Origin: AC-38 sp033856025
GTDB lineage: Bacteria > Actinomycetota > Thermoleophilia > Solirubrobacterales > Solirubrobacteraceae
Direction of reading: 5' to 3'
Assembly: GCA_033856025.1 (NCBI GenBank)
Contig: JAWVFQ010000031.1
Location: 29,895 to 93,894 of the forward strand
DNA: 64,000 nt
The position numbers and the translations under genes are program-made. This document shows, in pieces, positions 35,369-45,389 of the stretch. The notes beneath the pieces were generated by a model. It worked only from the letters and a program-made list of their open reading frames with translations. It was not told the origin of the DNA and searched no databases. Position 1 is the stretch's first letter, and each line of letters begins with the position of its first letter.

Positions 35369-36951
35369 CCACAGCGGGTTCCGGCGGTGTCGGGCGCTGG
35401 GTGTTTGCGGCCATCGTCTCGCTGCTTCTCGTCTCGGTGATCGCGTCGCCGGCGGCCGCCGCTGCCGCACCCGACCGCGCGACGCTCGCGCGGATGGACG
35501 GCGTCATCCGCAAGGGCATGGAGCGCTCCGGCATGCCGGGCTTCGCCGTCGCCGTGGTGTCCGGTGGCCGTTTGGTCTACGCGCGCGGCTACGGGGATTC
35601 CGGTAAGGACCGCCGCGCGACGTCGCGGACGCCGTTCCTGCTCGGCTCGACCTCGAAGTCCTTCACGGCGCTGGCGGCGATGCAGCTCGCCGACGCGGGC
35701 AGACTCGACCTTGACGCGCCCGCCCGGCGCTATGTGCGCGAGTTCCGGCTCGCCGACCAGCGGGCCGCCGACCGAATCACGGTGCGCCAGGTGCTTCAGC
35801 AGACCACCGGGATGCCGGCGACCGCGGGCGGCCCCGTCGTCCGGAGCGCGGCCGACGGCACCGCCCTCGAGGCCCTGCAGGAGCTGCAGGGCACGACGCT
35901 GGCCACACGACCCGGAACGGAGTTCGAGTACGCCAACGCCAACTACATCCTGGCGGGGCTGATCGTCGAGCGAGCCTCGGGCGAGCCCTACGCGCAGTAC
36001 GTCCAGCGCCACATCTTCACCCCCCTGGGCATGCGTGACAGCTACGTCGCGCTCGATGCCGCGAAGCGCGCCGGGCTGGCGACAGGGCACCGCTACTGGT
36101 TCGGCCTGAGCACCGCCCACGGGCCGACCTTCCGCCGTGGCATCCAGTCCGCCGGCTACCTCATCTCATCCGCACAGGACATGGGCCGCTACCTCGCCAT
36201 GTACCTCAACCACGGCGTGACCGCCAACGGGGACCGCATCGTCTCGCGACGAGGGCTGCGGACCATGCTCGCCCCGGGACGCCCGGGAAAGTTGGGTGCA
36301 TGGTCAGACCACGCCGATGCCCGCTATGCGATGGGCTGGTACGTCGGCGGCCCGTGGTCACAGGTCGCCCAGCTCCATCCCGGGCGAGCGCCGGACTCCA
36401 GCGCCCTGATGGTCATGTTCCCGCGCCGTGCCTTGGCGGTGGTGACGTTGACCAATGCCGCGAACGAGCTCTCGCTCCTGCCGAGCTATCCGGCCTCGGT
36501 TGACCGCGTCGAGCGCAACGCCGTCGACGCGCTGATCGGGGACCCGATCGACACCGGCACCTCGCTGCATCGCTTCTATCTGTACTTCGACCTCATCGCC
36601 CTCGCGCTGCTGATCGCCGTGACATGGCCGGTCGTACGTGCCGTCCGCGCCCTACGGACGCGCACGCGCCCACGCCACCGGTGGCTCGCCGTCGCCGGCG
36701 TGGTGACACGTGCCGGCGGGGGCGGACTGCTCGTGGCGCTTCCCGCGCTCGCATTCGGGTGGCGGGCCTCGTTCCTCTGGCAACCGGATCTGTTCACCGT
36801 CATCGTCCTCATCGGCGCCTTTCTGCTGGTCACCGCCGCGTTGCGCCTTACCAGGCTCCTGCGACGGTCCCCCGAGTCGCCGCGGGAAGCCCCGGCATCC
36901 GGCGCCGTGGCGGTAGAGACCGCCGCGACGCCCCCGTTGGTCGCCCGATGA
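35365..36951 (+). CDS. Beta-lactamase-family serine hydrolase with C-terminal membrane helices
   Basis: 528 residues. The signal peptide (to about 35) is followed by a class-C-type domain (about 40-400) with nucleophile motif S95-T-S-K98 and Tyr motif Y189-A-N191. The last 130 residues hold about four membrane helices. This is the architecture of membrane-anchored esterases/D-aminopeptidase-like enzymes rather than resistance beta-lactamases. It acts on the outer face of the membrane; the substrate is unknown. Start and stop both overlap neighbours by 4 bp, implying coordinated expression. Confidence 0.88.
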   Translation: MTTAGSGGVGRWVFAAIVSLLLVSVIASPAAAAAAPDRATLARMDGVIRKGMERSGMPGFAVAVVSGGRLVYARGYGDSGKDRRATSRTPFLLGSTSKSFTALAAMQLADAGRLDLDAPARRYVREFRLADQRAADRITVRQVLQQTTGMPATAGGPVVRSAADGTALEALQELQGTTLATRPGTEFEYANANYILAGLIVERASGEPYAQYVQRHIFTPLGMRDSYVALDAAKRAGLATGHRYWFGLSTAHGPTFRRGIQSAGYLISSAQDMGRYLAMYLNHGVTANGDRIVSRRGLRTMLAPGRPGKLGAWSDHADARYAMGWYVGGPWSQVAQLHPGRAPDSSALMVMFPRRALAVVTLTNAANELSLLPSYPASVDRVERNAVDALIGDPIDTGTSLHRFYLYFDLIALALLIAVTWPVVRAVRALRTRTRPRHRWLAVAGVVTRAGGGGLLVALPALAFGWRASFLWQPDLFTVIVLIGAFLLVTAALRLTRLLRRSPESPREAPASGAVAVETAATPPLVAR

Positions 36952-37655
36952 TCCGCGCCGCAGCCCGAAAGCGGGCGGCCGCCGGCGCGGCGGGCGCCTT
37001 CGCCGTCTACGCATCGGTCTTGCGTCCCCGTATCCAGTGGCTCGGCACCAGCGAGGAGGAGCGGACGGCCACCTACCTCGGAGATGACCTCATCCCCAGC
37101 GGCCGCCGCTACGGCGCGATGGCGACCACGATCCCGGCACCGCCAGAGCACATCTGGCCGTGGCTGGTGCAGATGGGCTGCGACCGCGCCGGCTTCTACA
37201 GCTTCGACCGCCTCGACAACGGCGGCCGGCCGAGCGCCAACCACATCGAGCCGCGATGGCAGTACCTGCGAGAGGGCGACCGCATCGCTTCCGCCCCCGA
37301 CGCCAGCCGCTGGTTCGACGTCGCGCTCTTGGCTCCCGAGCGGGCCCTGGTCCTGCGGGCATCGCTGAGCCTCCCGGCGGCGCGCAACTTCGACCCCGCG
37401 GACGGAATGCCGGGCGCGTACAGCGACAGCACGTGGGGTTTCTTCCTCCGGCCGACCGTCGAAGGACACACACGGCTCGTCGTCACGGGCAAGGCGCGCG
37501 GGCAGCCGCACGCGCTGATCGCCGCCGCCAACTGGCTGGTCTGGGACCCGGCGCACTGGGTGATGCAGCTCAAGCAGTTCGCCGGCCTACGCCGCCGCGC
37601 CGAGTCGGTGCCCAGCGGCACCGCTCCGGAGCGTCAAGCGGTGTCCGCCGGATGA
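36948..37655 (+). CDS. SRPBCC/polyketide-cyclase-like protein
   Basis: 235 residues. ATG 36948 overlaps the upstream stop (ATGA). A short helix at the N-terminus may anchor it. TIPAPPEHIWPWLVQMG is the typical opening of START/SRPBCC ligand-binding folds; GFYSFDRLDN, WQYLREGD and STWGFFLRP follow. This version is common next to oxidoreductases in actinobacteria. The probable role is lipid or hydrophobic ligand binding. Its stop overlaps the start of the frameshifted nitroreductase gene. Confidence 0.78.
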   Translation: MIRAAARKRAAAGAAGAFAVYASVLRPRIQWLGTSEEERTATYLGDDLIPSGRRYGAMATTIPAPPEHIWPWLVQMGCDRAGFYSFDRLDNGGRPSANHIEPRWQYLREGDRIASAPDASRWFDVALLAPERALVLRASLSLPAARNFDPADGMPGAYSDSTWGFFLRPTVEGHTRLVVTGKARGQPHALIAAANWLVWDPAHWVMQLKQFAGLRRRAESVPSGTAPERQAVSAG

Positions 37656-38093
37656 CACGCTGGACGACGCGACTGCACGCCTGGGCGTACCGGCGCTCGG
37701 ACGGACGGGTCCTCGGACGGATGGGCGGTCAGCCGTCCTGCTGCTGCAGACCACCGGGCGTCGCTCCGGGCTGACCCGCACCACACCGGTGCAGTACCTC
37801 GCAGACGGCGACGCCTTCGTCGTCGTGGCCTCCAACTCCGGCGCCGCCCGCCCCCCAGCCTGGTACCTCAACCTGCGCGCCAACCCGCACGCCGGATTCG
37901 GGTCGGTGCACGCAGCATCGACGTGCGGGCGCAGGAGGCGGCCGGCCAGGAGCGCGGGGCGCTCTGGGAACGGCTGAGGGCCGCCAACCGCTACCTGGAG
38001 CGCGCCGCGCGCAAGGCTGGACGCGACCTCCCACTCATGGCCCTGGTTCCCTCGACGCCCCCGACTGCGCGGCCGGCCGCCGATCGATGGTGA
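37652..38093 (+). pseudogene. Frameshifted deazaflavin (F420)-dependent nitroreductase-family gene
   Basis: The family sequence is spread over three frames. Frame 1 runs from ATG 37652 to about 37733 (RVLGRMGG). Frame 2 follows (VLLLQTTGRRSGLTRTTPV ... AWYLNLRANPHAGF). Frame 3 starts near 37904 (ARSIDVRAQEAAGQERGALW ...) and stops at 38091-38093. Each shift is explained by one missing base, near 37734 and 37904. TTGRRSG and the NLRANP segment are diagnostic of the DDN family. Either the gene is dead or the assembly has two deletions. It was the fourth member of the coupled operon. Confidence 0.75.
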
Positions 38094-38139
38094 GGCTCAT
38101 GGCGCGAGGGCCGCGAGGTGGTTGGGATTACCCGCGCGC

Positions 38140-38214
38140 CTGGTGCGGTTGCTTTCCCGTCACAGGGGAGTAGTGTCGTTCTCAGCGAGGACTGAGTAGT
38201 CGATCTAGCCGTAG
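38140..38214 (+). repeat. 75-bp intergenic element, copy 2
   Basis: The second copy of the element at 31160-31234, same orientation, exactly 6980 bp away. It ends 73 bp before the start of the CARDB protein gene, a spacing similar to copy 1 and its gene. The CTCAG/CTGAG hairpin and the GGGGAGTAGTGTCG core are unchanged. Confidence 0.7.
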
Positions 38215-38287
38215 GCCGAAGACTGGCCGACCGATCGTTCCTCCAGTCTGGTACGCAATCCCAAGGACGGGCGAGGAGGTCGGACCC

Positions 38288-40303
<2,016 letters not shown>

Positions 40304-40434
40304 CGCGAGACCGGCGCTCCAGCCGGGAGTGACTCCCTAACCTGTAGTTCTGACGTTTCCTCCTAACTGCGCTATCTCGTCGACTGGCCAGAGCGTGTCT
40401 TAAGCGGTCAGGCCGAGACTGCCAGCCGTGGTGA

Positions 40435-40472
40435 CCTCTCGCCTGTCAAGCGAGGGGTCTCCAGGCGAGAGG
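40435..40472. terminator. Bidirectional terminator with alternative hairpins
   Basis: A perfect 11-bp inverted repeat (CCTCTCGCCTG / CAGGCGAGAGG) with a 16-nt loop lies between convergent genes. The loop itself contains GCGAGGGG, which can pair with CCTCTCGC instead (8 bp with one G-U). Two mutually exclusive stems are therefore possible. Confidence 0.6.
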
Positions 40473-40499
40473 CCCCTGCTCAACTCAGCCGCGCCACGG

Positions 40500-41687
40500 T
40501 CAAGCCGCCGGGGCCGGGCAGGTCGTCGGGCGCGAGGAAGAGCGCCGCAGGAAGACCCACGGGCTCGTCTTGCTGTCGGAGTACCACCAGGTCCGCGCGG
40601 TGGCTAGGAACGAGTCGGCGGTGCCGTCTCCGTCGATGTCGCACGCGCGCACCCGCTTGAGGCTGTTGACCCCCGTGAGGTTGCGGCTCATGCACAGGCC
40701 GCGCTCGGTCTGCTCGACCGCGTCGTCGAGATCGTCGTGTGCGAAAACGTTGGACGTGACCCTGGCGCCGCAGGGCGTGCGCTCGGGCGTGCCCCGCAGC
40801 TTTACCGCGGTCCCGTCGTCGTAGAGGAAACTGTTATAGGAAACGTCCATCGAGTAGCCGGCGCGGCCGCAGTTGAAGGCGGAGTCGCTGAAGGTGCCGC
40901 GCACGCCGCAGCTGCGCTGGCCGTGCATGTCGAACTGGTGCGTATGGACCCAGAAGCCGATCCAGCGGTGAAGCCCGCCGTGTTGGAGCACCAGGTTGTC
41001 GTAGGCCCGGTAGCCGGAGCCGTCGCTGCCGTCTCCGGCGATCGCGTGCCGGTTCCAGTCGAAGACGTTACGCTCGATGTCCGCCATCGCCCCGTCCGAG
41101 ACAACCACCCCGTAGCCGTGCGACCCGATGTGCTGGTTGTGGTGGATCCAGTTGTCGTGGACCCGGATGCGGTGGTCGTGAAGTCCGATCACGTTGCCGT
41201 TGTCGCGGATGTCGATCGCCTCACCCCGGAACCCGTACACCTCGTTGTGATCAATCTCGATCCCGCTGTGGGAGTCGACGGAGATGCCGAACGGATAGCC
41301 ACCCTCCGGAACTCCCAGGTCCGGGCCGCCAATCCGCATCCCGGTGATGCGGACCCCGTTGCCGTCAATCTCGAACAGGGACGCCGGCTTCTTGATGAAC
41401 AGCAGTGGCCCCGGCGTCTTCGGGGTCCGCCCGCCCCTAAAAGTCACGCCCTCCGCGATTGAGAACCGCCCCTGGCCGGTCAGGTCCATCCGCACGTCGT
41501 CGGCGACCTCGACCGTGGTGCCCGGAGTCTGCAGGCCCTGGCGCAGAGCGTCCACCTGGTCGCCGGAAGTGATCGAGACCACGTCCGCCCCCGCAACCGC
41601 CGCACCCGGTCCCACCACCACTACGAACAGCGCCGCCGCCAAGGCGAGGCTCGCCGCTCCAGCTTGTCTCTCGGGCGTCCGTGCCAT
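40500..41687 (-). CDS. Secreted right-handed beta-helix protein
   Basis: 395 residues. ATG 41687 follows GGAGGAG. Signal peptide (to about 33), then NosD/pectate-lyase-like parallel beta-helix coils, seen as repeated I-x-I/V-H/N-x-N turns: GIEIDHNEVYGF, IRVHDNWIHHN, ADIERNVFDWN, YNSFLYDD. The C-terminal DIDGDGTADSFLATARTWW looks like an FG-GAP/VCBS calcium loop. It is probably a polysaccharide lyase or a carbohydrate-binding protein, but catalytic residues cannot be named. It converges on the CARDB gene. Confidence 0.82.
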   Translation of the reverse strand: MARTPERQAGAASLALAAALFVVVVGPGAAVAGADVVSITSGDQVDALRQGLQTPGTTVEVADDVRMDLTGQGRFSIAEGVTFRGGRTPKTPGPLLFIKKPASLFEIDGNGVRITGMRIGGPDLGVPEGGYPFGISVDSHSGIEIDHNEVYGFRGEAIDIRDNGNVIGLHDHRIRVHDNWIHHNQHIGSHGYGVVVSDGAMADIERNVFDWNRHAIAGDGSDGSGYRAYDNLVLQHGGLHRWIGFWVHTHQFDMHGQRSCGVRGTFSDSAFNCGRAGYSMDVSYNSFLYDDGTAVKLRGTPERTPCGARVTSNVFAHDDLDDAVEQTERGLCMSRNLTGVNSLKRVRACDIDGDGTADSFLATARTWWYSDSKTSPWVFLRRSSSRPTTCPAPAA

Positions 41688-41942
41688 CCGTGCTCCTCCG
41701 GCTAGCCTCTCAACTCCGGCCCGACGACGCAAGAGGCCGGTGACTGCCGACGTGCTCATGAAGCGGTCGGGCCGCGACTGCCTGGTACTTGTGCGCTCAG
41801 CGCCGCCGAGAGCGCCGGCCTTACAAGCATCGAGGCGAGGCACCGGGCGTTCGACACAAGGTCGGAGCTGAAGGGTCTTGCCGCGGCCCGGATCGTCTGC
41901 AACGCGCGCTGAGTGCCCGGGCATCCGGGCGGTGTCGTCCGG

Positions 41943-41984
41943 CGACTCGCACTTGCGTTCGGTAATGCATACAGTCGCGAGTCG
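41943..41984 (+). promoter_or_regulatory. Inverted repeat at the start of the flavin oxygenase gene
   Basis: CGACTCGC (41943-41950) and GCGAGTCG (41977-41984) are perfect 8-bp inverted repeats 26 bp apart, the second touching the GTG start. It could be an operator or an RNA stem that hides the start. The rest of the 296-bp spacer from 41688 shows nothing I can assign. Confidence 0.35.
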
Positions 41985-42910
41985 TGGCGACAAGCCAAAG
42001 CTTGATGGATCTGGTGGGTTGCCGGGTGCCGCTCCAGTCCGCATCGTTGGGAGGCCCGATCTCCACCTCGGCGCTGGCGGCGGCGGTGTCGGAGGCCGGC
42101 GGCCTGGGGATGATCGCCAACCCCTCGTCGGCGGCTGAGGTGCGCGAGCTGGTGGAAGGCGCGCGAGCGCTCACCGGCCAGGCAATCGGGATTGGATTCT
42201 TGATCCCTTTCGTTGCCGTCGAGGCGGTTCAAGAGGCAGCCGCGTCGGTCGAGGTGGTCGAGTTCTTCTACGGTGACCCTGATCCCGAACTGGTTGGGCT
42301 TGCCCGCGCTCACGGCGCGATCGCCGGGTGGCAGACCGGTTCGGTCGCCGAGGCGCAGGCGGCGGCAGCGGCGGGCTGCGACTACGTAATCGCTCAAGGG
42401 ATCGAGGCCGGCGGTCACGTGCGCGGGGCGCAGTGCCTCGACGACGTCCTCGCCGAAACGCTGGCGGGCGTGGATGTCCCGGTCCTCGCCGCCGGAGGAG
42501 TGGGAACCGCGCGGCGAGTCGAGGACCTGCTTGCGGCCGGCGCCGCGGGCGTTCGCGTGGGCACGAGGTTCGTGGCCGCCCAAGAAGCGGACGCCCACCC
42601 GGACTACGTCGCGCGGCTGATCGCCGCCTCACAGCGAGAGACGGTCCTGACCCAAGCCTTCGGGAACGGCTGGCCGGACGCTCCCCACCGCGTTCTGCGA
42701 TCTGCCCTCGAGGCGGCTGAGCACTACAGCGGGGAGGTCGTCGCAGTTGTCGGCGATCTTGAGATCGGAAGATTCAGCCCACGACCGGTCACCCGGGACG
42801 TCCGTGGCGAGATCGCCGCGATGGCGCTCTACGCAGGCCAGTCCGTCGACGACGTAAGACAAGTCCAGCCCGCGGCCGAAATCGTCGCCGAGCTGACCGC
42901 CACCGGCTGA
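41984..42910 (+). CDS. Nitronate monooxygenase-family FMN enzyme
   Basis: 308 residues, TIM-barrel flavoprotein. MDLVGCRVPLQSASLGG is the usual N-terminus, GIEAGGHVRG holds the family's catalytic His (His145), and VLAAGGVGTAR plus AGVRVGTRF form the FMN phosphate site. The family oxidises nitronates such as propionate-3-nitronate; many relatives have other substrates. GTG 41984 is the first start, and ATG 42005 would match family N-termini equally well. Neither has a good ribosome site, so the start is open. Single gene, no obvious operon partner. Confidence 0.85.
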   Translation: MATSQSLMDLVGCRVPLQSASLGGPISTSALAAAVSEAGGLGMIANPSSAAEVRELVEGARALTGQAIGIGFLIPFVAVEAVQEAAASVEVVEFFYGDPDPELVGLARAHGAIAGWQTGSVAEAQAAAAAGCDYVIAQGIEAGGHVRGAQCLDDVLAETLAGVDVPVLAAGGVGTARRVEDLLAAGAAGVRVGTRFVAAQEADAHPDYVARLIAASQRETVLTQAFGNGWPDAPHRVLRSALEAAEHYSGEVVAVVGDLEIGRFSPRPVTRDVRGEIAAMALYAGQSVDDVRQVQPAAEIVAELTATG

Positions 42911-43106
42911 GGGGCCGCTCAGTGGGCTCGACCATTCAGGGCGCAGACTGCTTGAGTGCCCGCTAAGCGGTCGGCGCTCGACCTGCGCCTTCCGGTGTCG
43001 CACCGTGCACAGCATGTGTCGTGCGGGCGACAGACGCGCCGGCCGTTGTCGGAAACGCTCTTGCCTCCAACGAGGACCGAATCAAACCAACGCCAGGAGG
43101 CCAGAA

Positions 43107-43496
43107 ATGAAGATCTCGAAGACACTCGTGACGGTCGCGGCCATGCTCGCGGTCACCCTCACGCTGGCGGCTGCCGCGCAGGCCCAACCGGCCGGCAACG
43201 GGACGCCGGGGAAGAAGGGCTGCACGGTCAACATGCAAAACCCCGACGGAAGCCCCGGGCAGAGCATCGTCTACGACGACGGATACAGCTTCAGCATCAA
43301 GAACAAGAGCACGGGCAAGACGCACACCTACAAGTGCAACGACGGGAAGTGGGAGGAGACCGTCGCTAGAGCGGGCGGGTCCCGCTGGCAGCGCATCACC
43401 TATATCGGTGCCTTCCAGATCAACCCGTCCGGGCGCGGCCGGCTCCGCGGCGAGCGGACCCCGGCGGCCGAGCGACGCTACTCGGCAATGCAGTAA
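43107..43496 (+). CDS. Small secreted protein of unknown function
   Basis: 129 residues. ATG 43107 follows AGGAGG. The signal peptide ends at AQA (about 27). The mature part has two Cys (KKGCTVNM ... YKCNDGKW), a likely disulfide, and a Gly/Asn-rich beta-like core, then an Arg-rich C-terminus. No known family. A long hairpin follows at 43508, so it is probably monocistronic. Confidence 0.72.
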   Translation: MKISKTLVTVAAMLAVTLTLAAAAQAQPAGNGTPGKKGCTVNMQNPDGSPGQSIVYDDGYSFSIKNKSTGKTHTYKCNDGKWEETVARAGGSRWQRITYIGAFQINPSGRGRLRGERTPAAERRYSAMQ

Positions 43497-43507
43497 GTGA
43501 TCCGGGC

Positions 43508-43541
43508 GGGCGCGGCCGTGCAAACCCGTACGGCCGCGCCC
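43508..43541 (+). terminator. Strong hairpin terminator
   Basis: GGGCGCGGCCGT / ACGGCCGCGCCC, a perfect 12-bp stem extendable by a G-U pair with an 8- to 10-nt loop, 11 bp after the preceding stop. Confidence 0.7.
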
Positions 43542-43646
43542 ACCAGGTCCGCCCGCGAGAAACCCCCTCGGCCGCTCGCCACGCTCCGTCGCTGAGAAGG
43601 CCATCACCGAACAGGTGCCCGCTAGGCAGCCGTCGAAAGGCGGCGA

Positions 43647-43919
43647 ATGGCGTACGTCTACCTGTTGCGATGCAGCGACGACAGCCTGTACTGCGGATGG
43701 ACCACCGACATCGGCCGGCGACTGGCCGCACATTGCGACGGCCGGGCCAGCCGATACACCCGCAGTCGGCTCCCGGTCGAGCTCGAGGTCGCGATGCCGG
43801 TGGCCGACCGGTCCGCCGCGCTGCGCGAGGAGGCTCGCATCAAGCGAATGGCGCGCGCGGAGAAGCTCGCGCTGATCGAAGCCGCACGGCAGAGGGGCGC
43901 GCGAGCTCACACGGGCTGA
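43647..43919 (+). CDS. GIY-YIG domain protein, UPF0213 (YhbQ-like)
   Basis: 90 residues made of a single GIY-YIG module: V-Y-L-L for GIY, LYCGWT for YIG, then DIGRRLAAH with the catalytic Arg, and a Glu in the REEARIKRM helix. The stand-alone UPF0213/YhbQ type is a small DNA nuclease of unclear cellular role. The YVYLLRCSDDSLYCG opening is typical. It stands alone, with 183 bp of unassigned sequence after it. Confidence 0.88.
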   Translation: MAYVYLLRCSDDSLYCGWTTDIGRRLAAHCDGRASRYTRSRLPVELEVAMPVADRSAALREEARIKRMARAEKLALIEAARQRGARAHTG

Positions 43920-44103
43920 GGCTGAAGTACTGCCGGGATGCCCATGAAGCAGTCGGCCGTGGGCTCACGCCAGTCACCGCCCCTCCGACATGGCGAGACC
44001 CGGACATCTGAGGGCCAGGAGGTCTACGACCCGCATGCCAAAGCCCGGCGTCATGCTGCCGAATGCAGTCAGGGCCCTCCGGCCCCTACGTCGGTCCAGG
44101 AGT

Positions 44104-44811
44104 TCAGTTTGCGGAGACTTCGATCGCCGAGTCCCGCACGAACTCGAGCATCCCCGCGTCGAGCGGCTGCATCCTTGCGTCAACGCCACTCGGTAGCGCC
44201 GACCCCAGGGCGCCGGCGAGCGCCTGCATCGTCTCATCGCGATCACGAGAGACATCCGGGTCCGACTCGACGCCCAGGAACAGACCGGGCTCGTCATCTC
44301 CGTACGCCCCGGTGAAAAGCCAGAGCGCACGGACGCCCTCGACCCCGCGCACGCAGTCCCGCAAAGAAGCCACCGTGTCCTCGGGCACCGACGGCGGCGT
44401 GTTCGCTACGCGGAAGCTCGTGCCTGCGGGCTCGGTCACCGGGTCCCCCGCCAGGGCCTGGAGGTCCGGCGTCACGAACTGGCCGCCGAACGCGTCAGCG
44501 GGATTGAGCGCCACATTTGCGCCACCCCCAAGCGCCATCCGCGCGAGCATAGGCGCGTCCAGGCGCACATAGGGCCCGGGGCTCTCCGCCCAGCGCGCGA
44601 ATGCTTCCCCGTTCGTGAACGCCGGCAAGCTGCGACTTCCGTCTTCGTGCTCCTGCATCAGCACCTCATCCGTGGGCTCGCCGTCGACGACGCCCACCGG
44701 CACGATCAGCGTGCTTCGCGCCAGCACCCCGAAGAGCGCGCCCCACGCGTCCTCGCTCGGCGCGTCCGCCATCGCGTGCATCGCGGCCTCCAACTCTGCA
44801 TTCTCGTCCAC
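44104..44811 (-). CDS. SseB-family protein
   Basis: 235 residues, soluble. LEAAMHAMADAPSEDAWGAL and the strand TLIVPVGVVDGE, followed by LPAFTNGEAFARWAE, are typical of the SseB N-terminal domain. The second half (VRALWLFTGAYGDDEPGLFLGVE) matches the SseB C-terminal region. The function is unclear; it is named after enhanced serine sensitivity in E. coli. GTG 44811 was chosen because GGAGGGGG lies about 7 nt upstream, although the frame is open to 44850. It is divergent from nothing close; tRNA-Thr lies 100 bp upstream on the same strand. Confidence 0.75.
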   Translation of the reverse strand: MDENAELEAAMHAMADAPSEDAWGALFGVLARSTLIVPVGVVDGEPTDEVLMQEHEDGSRSLPAFTNGEAFARWAESPGPYVRLDAPMLARMALGGGANVALNPADAFGGQFVTPDLQALAGDPVTEPAGTSFRVANTPPSVPEDTVASLRDCVRGVEGVRALWLFTGAYGDDEPGLFLGVESDPDVSRDRDETMQALAGALGSALPSGVDARMQPLDAGMLEFVRDSAIEVSAN

Positions 44812-44911
44812 CGCTTCCCCCTCCGTAACCCGCCGCTCGCCGACCCCCACGAACCCTACAGAGCGGACACACGCCCAGCGTAAGCCTGGGATTAGCAGGG
44901 CTTTTCAAGGA

Positions 44912-44984
44912 AGCCGACGCCCGGACTCGAACCGGGGACCCCTTCATTACGAGTGAAGTGCTCTACCAGCTGAGCTACGTCGGC
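44912..44984 (-). tRNA. tRNA-Thr (anticodon CGT)
   Basis: The minus strand folds as a full cloverleaf. The acceptor stem is GCCGACG/CGTCGGC, the D arm has AGCTCAGCTGGTAGAGC, the anticodon loop CTCGTAA is closed by a CTTCA/TGAAG stem, and the T arm has GGTTCGAGTCC. Anticodon CGT reads ACG (Thr). CCA is not encoded. The transcript lies between the SseB-like gene and an XRE/nucleotidyltransferase pair. Confidence 0.96.
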
Positions 44985-45056
44985 GCGCGGGTTCATCGTA
45001 GCGGCGCTGTAGGGCGGGGCGCGTGTGGCTGGTGATATCTTTTCCGATGTCAAGCG

Positions 45057-45389
45057 ATGCTCGCTGCCGCCACCCTCAAAGATGCTCGGATCCGTCATGG
45101 CCTCGACCAGCGGTCGCTGGCTCGGCGTGCCGGTACGACGCAGGCGCAGGTGAGCCGGATCGAGCGGGGGGCGATTTCTCCGTCGGTCGCGACTCTGGAA
45201 CGGTTGATGCAGGCGATGGGCGAGCGGCTGGACCTTGGCGTGACGGCCGGGCCGCGCGGGAACCGGTCGACGGCGGAGCTGCGCGCGGACTTCCGCGGCC
45301 TGGCCCCCGGAGAGCGCGTCGCCCAGGCCGCCGAGCTCAGTCGGGCGCTGACCGCGATCGCGGCCGGAACGCGAGCGCGCGGCCGATGA
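45057..45389 (+). CDS. XRE-family helix-turn-helix regulator
   Basis: 110 residues. The HTH spans about 6-60 (LKDARIRHGLDQRSLARRAG ... QAQVSRIERGAISPSVATLERLM), the lambda-repressor type. The C-terminal half is helical. It overlaps the downstream nucleotidyltransferase gene by 4 bp (ATGA), so the two are a translationally coupled pair of the toxin-antitoxin kind, in which the HTH protein would autoregulate. Start ATG 45057 places the HTH at the very N-terminus. It lies beside tRNA-Thr. Confidence 0.88.
   Translation: MLAAATLKDARIRHGLDQRSLARRAGTTQAQVSRIERGAISPSVATLERLMQAMGERLDLGVTAGPRGNRSTAELRADFRGLAPGERVAQAAELSRALTAIAAGTRARGR

Noticed and set aside
35365..36951. Beta-lactamase resistance gene
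   Set aside because: The SxxK/YxN set is shared by esterases and peptidases, and the C-terminal membrane helices are not found in resistance enzymes.
31160..38214. The 75-bp repeats as attachment sites of an integrated element
   Set aside because: No integrase, excisionase or mobility gene lies between or near them, and both lie at similar distances before genes.
43920..44103. Small frames after the GIY-YIG gene
   Set aside because: No ribosome site, no codon bias and no recognisable product in either strand.
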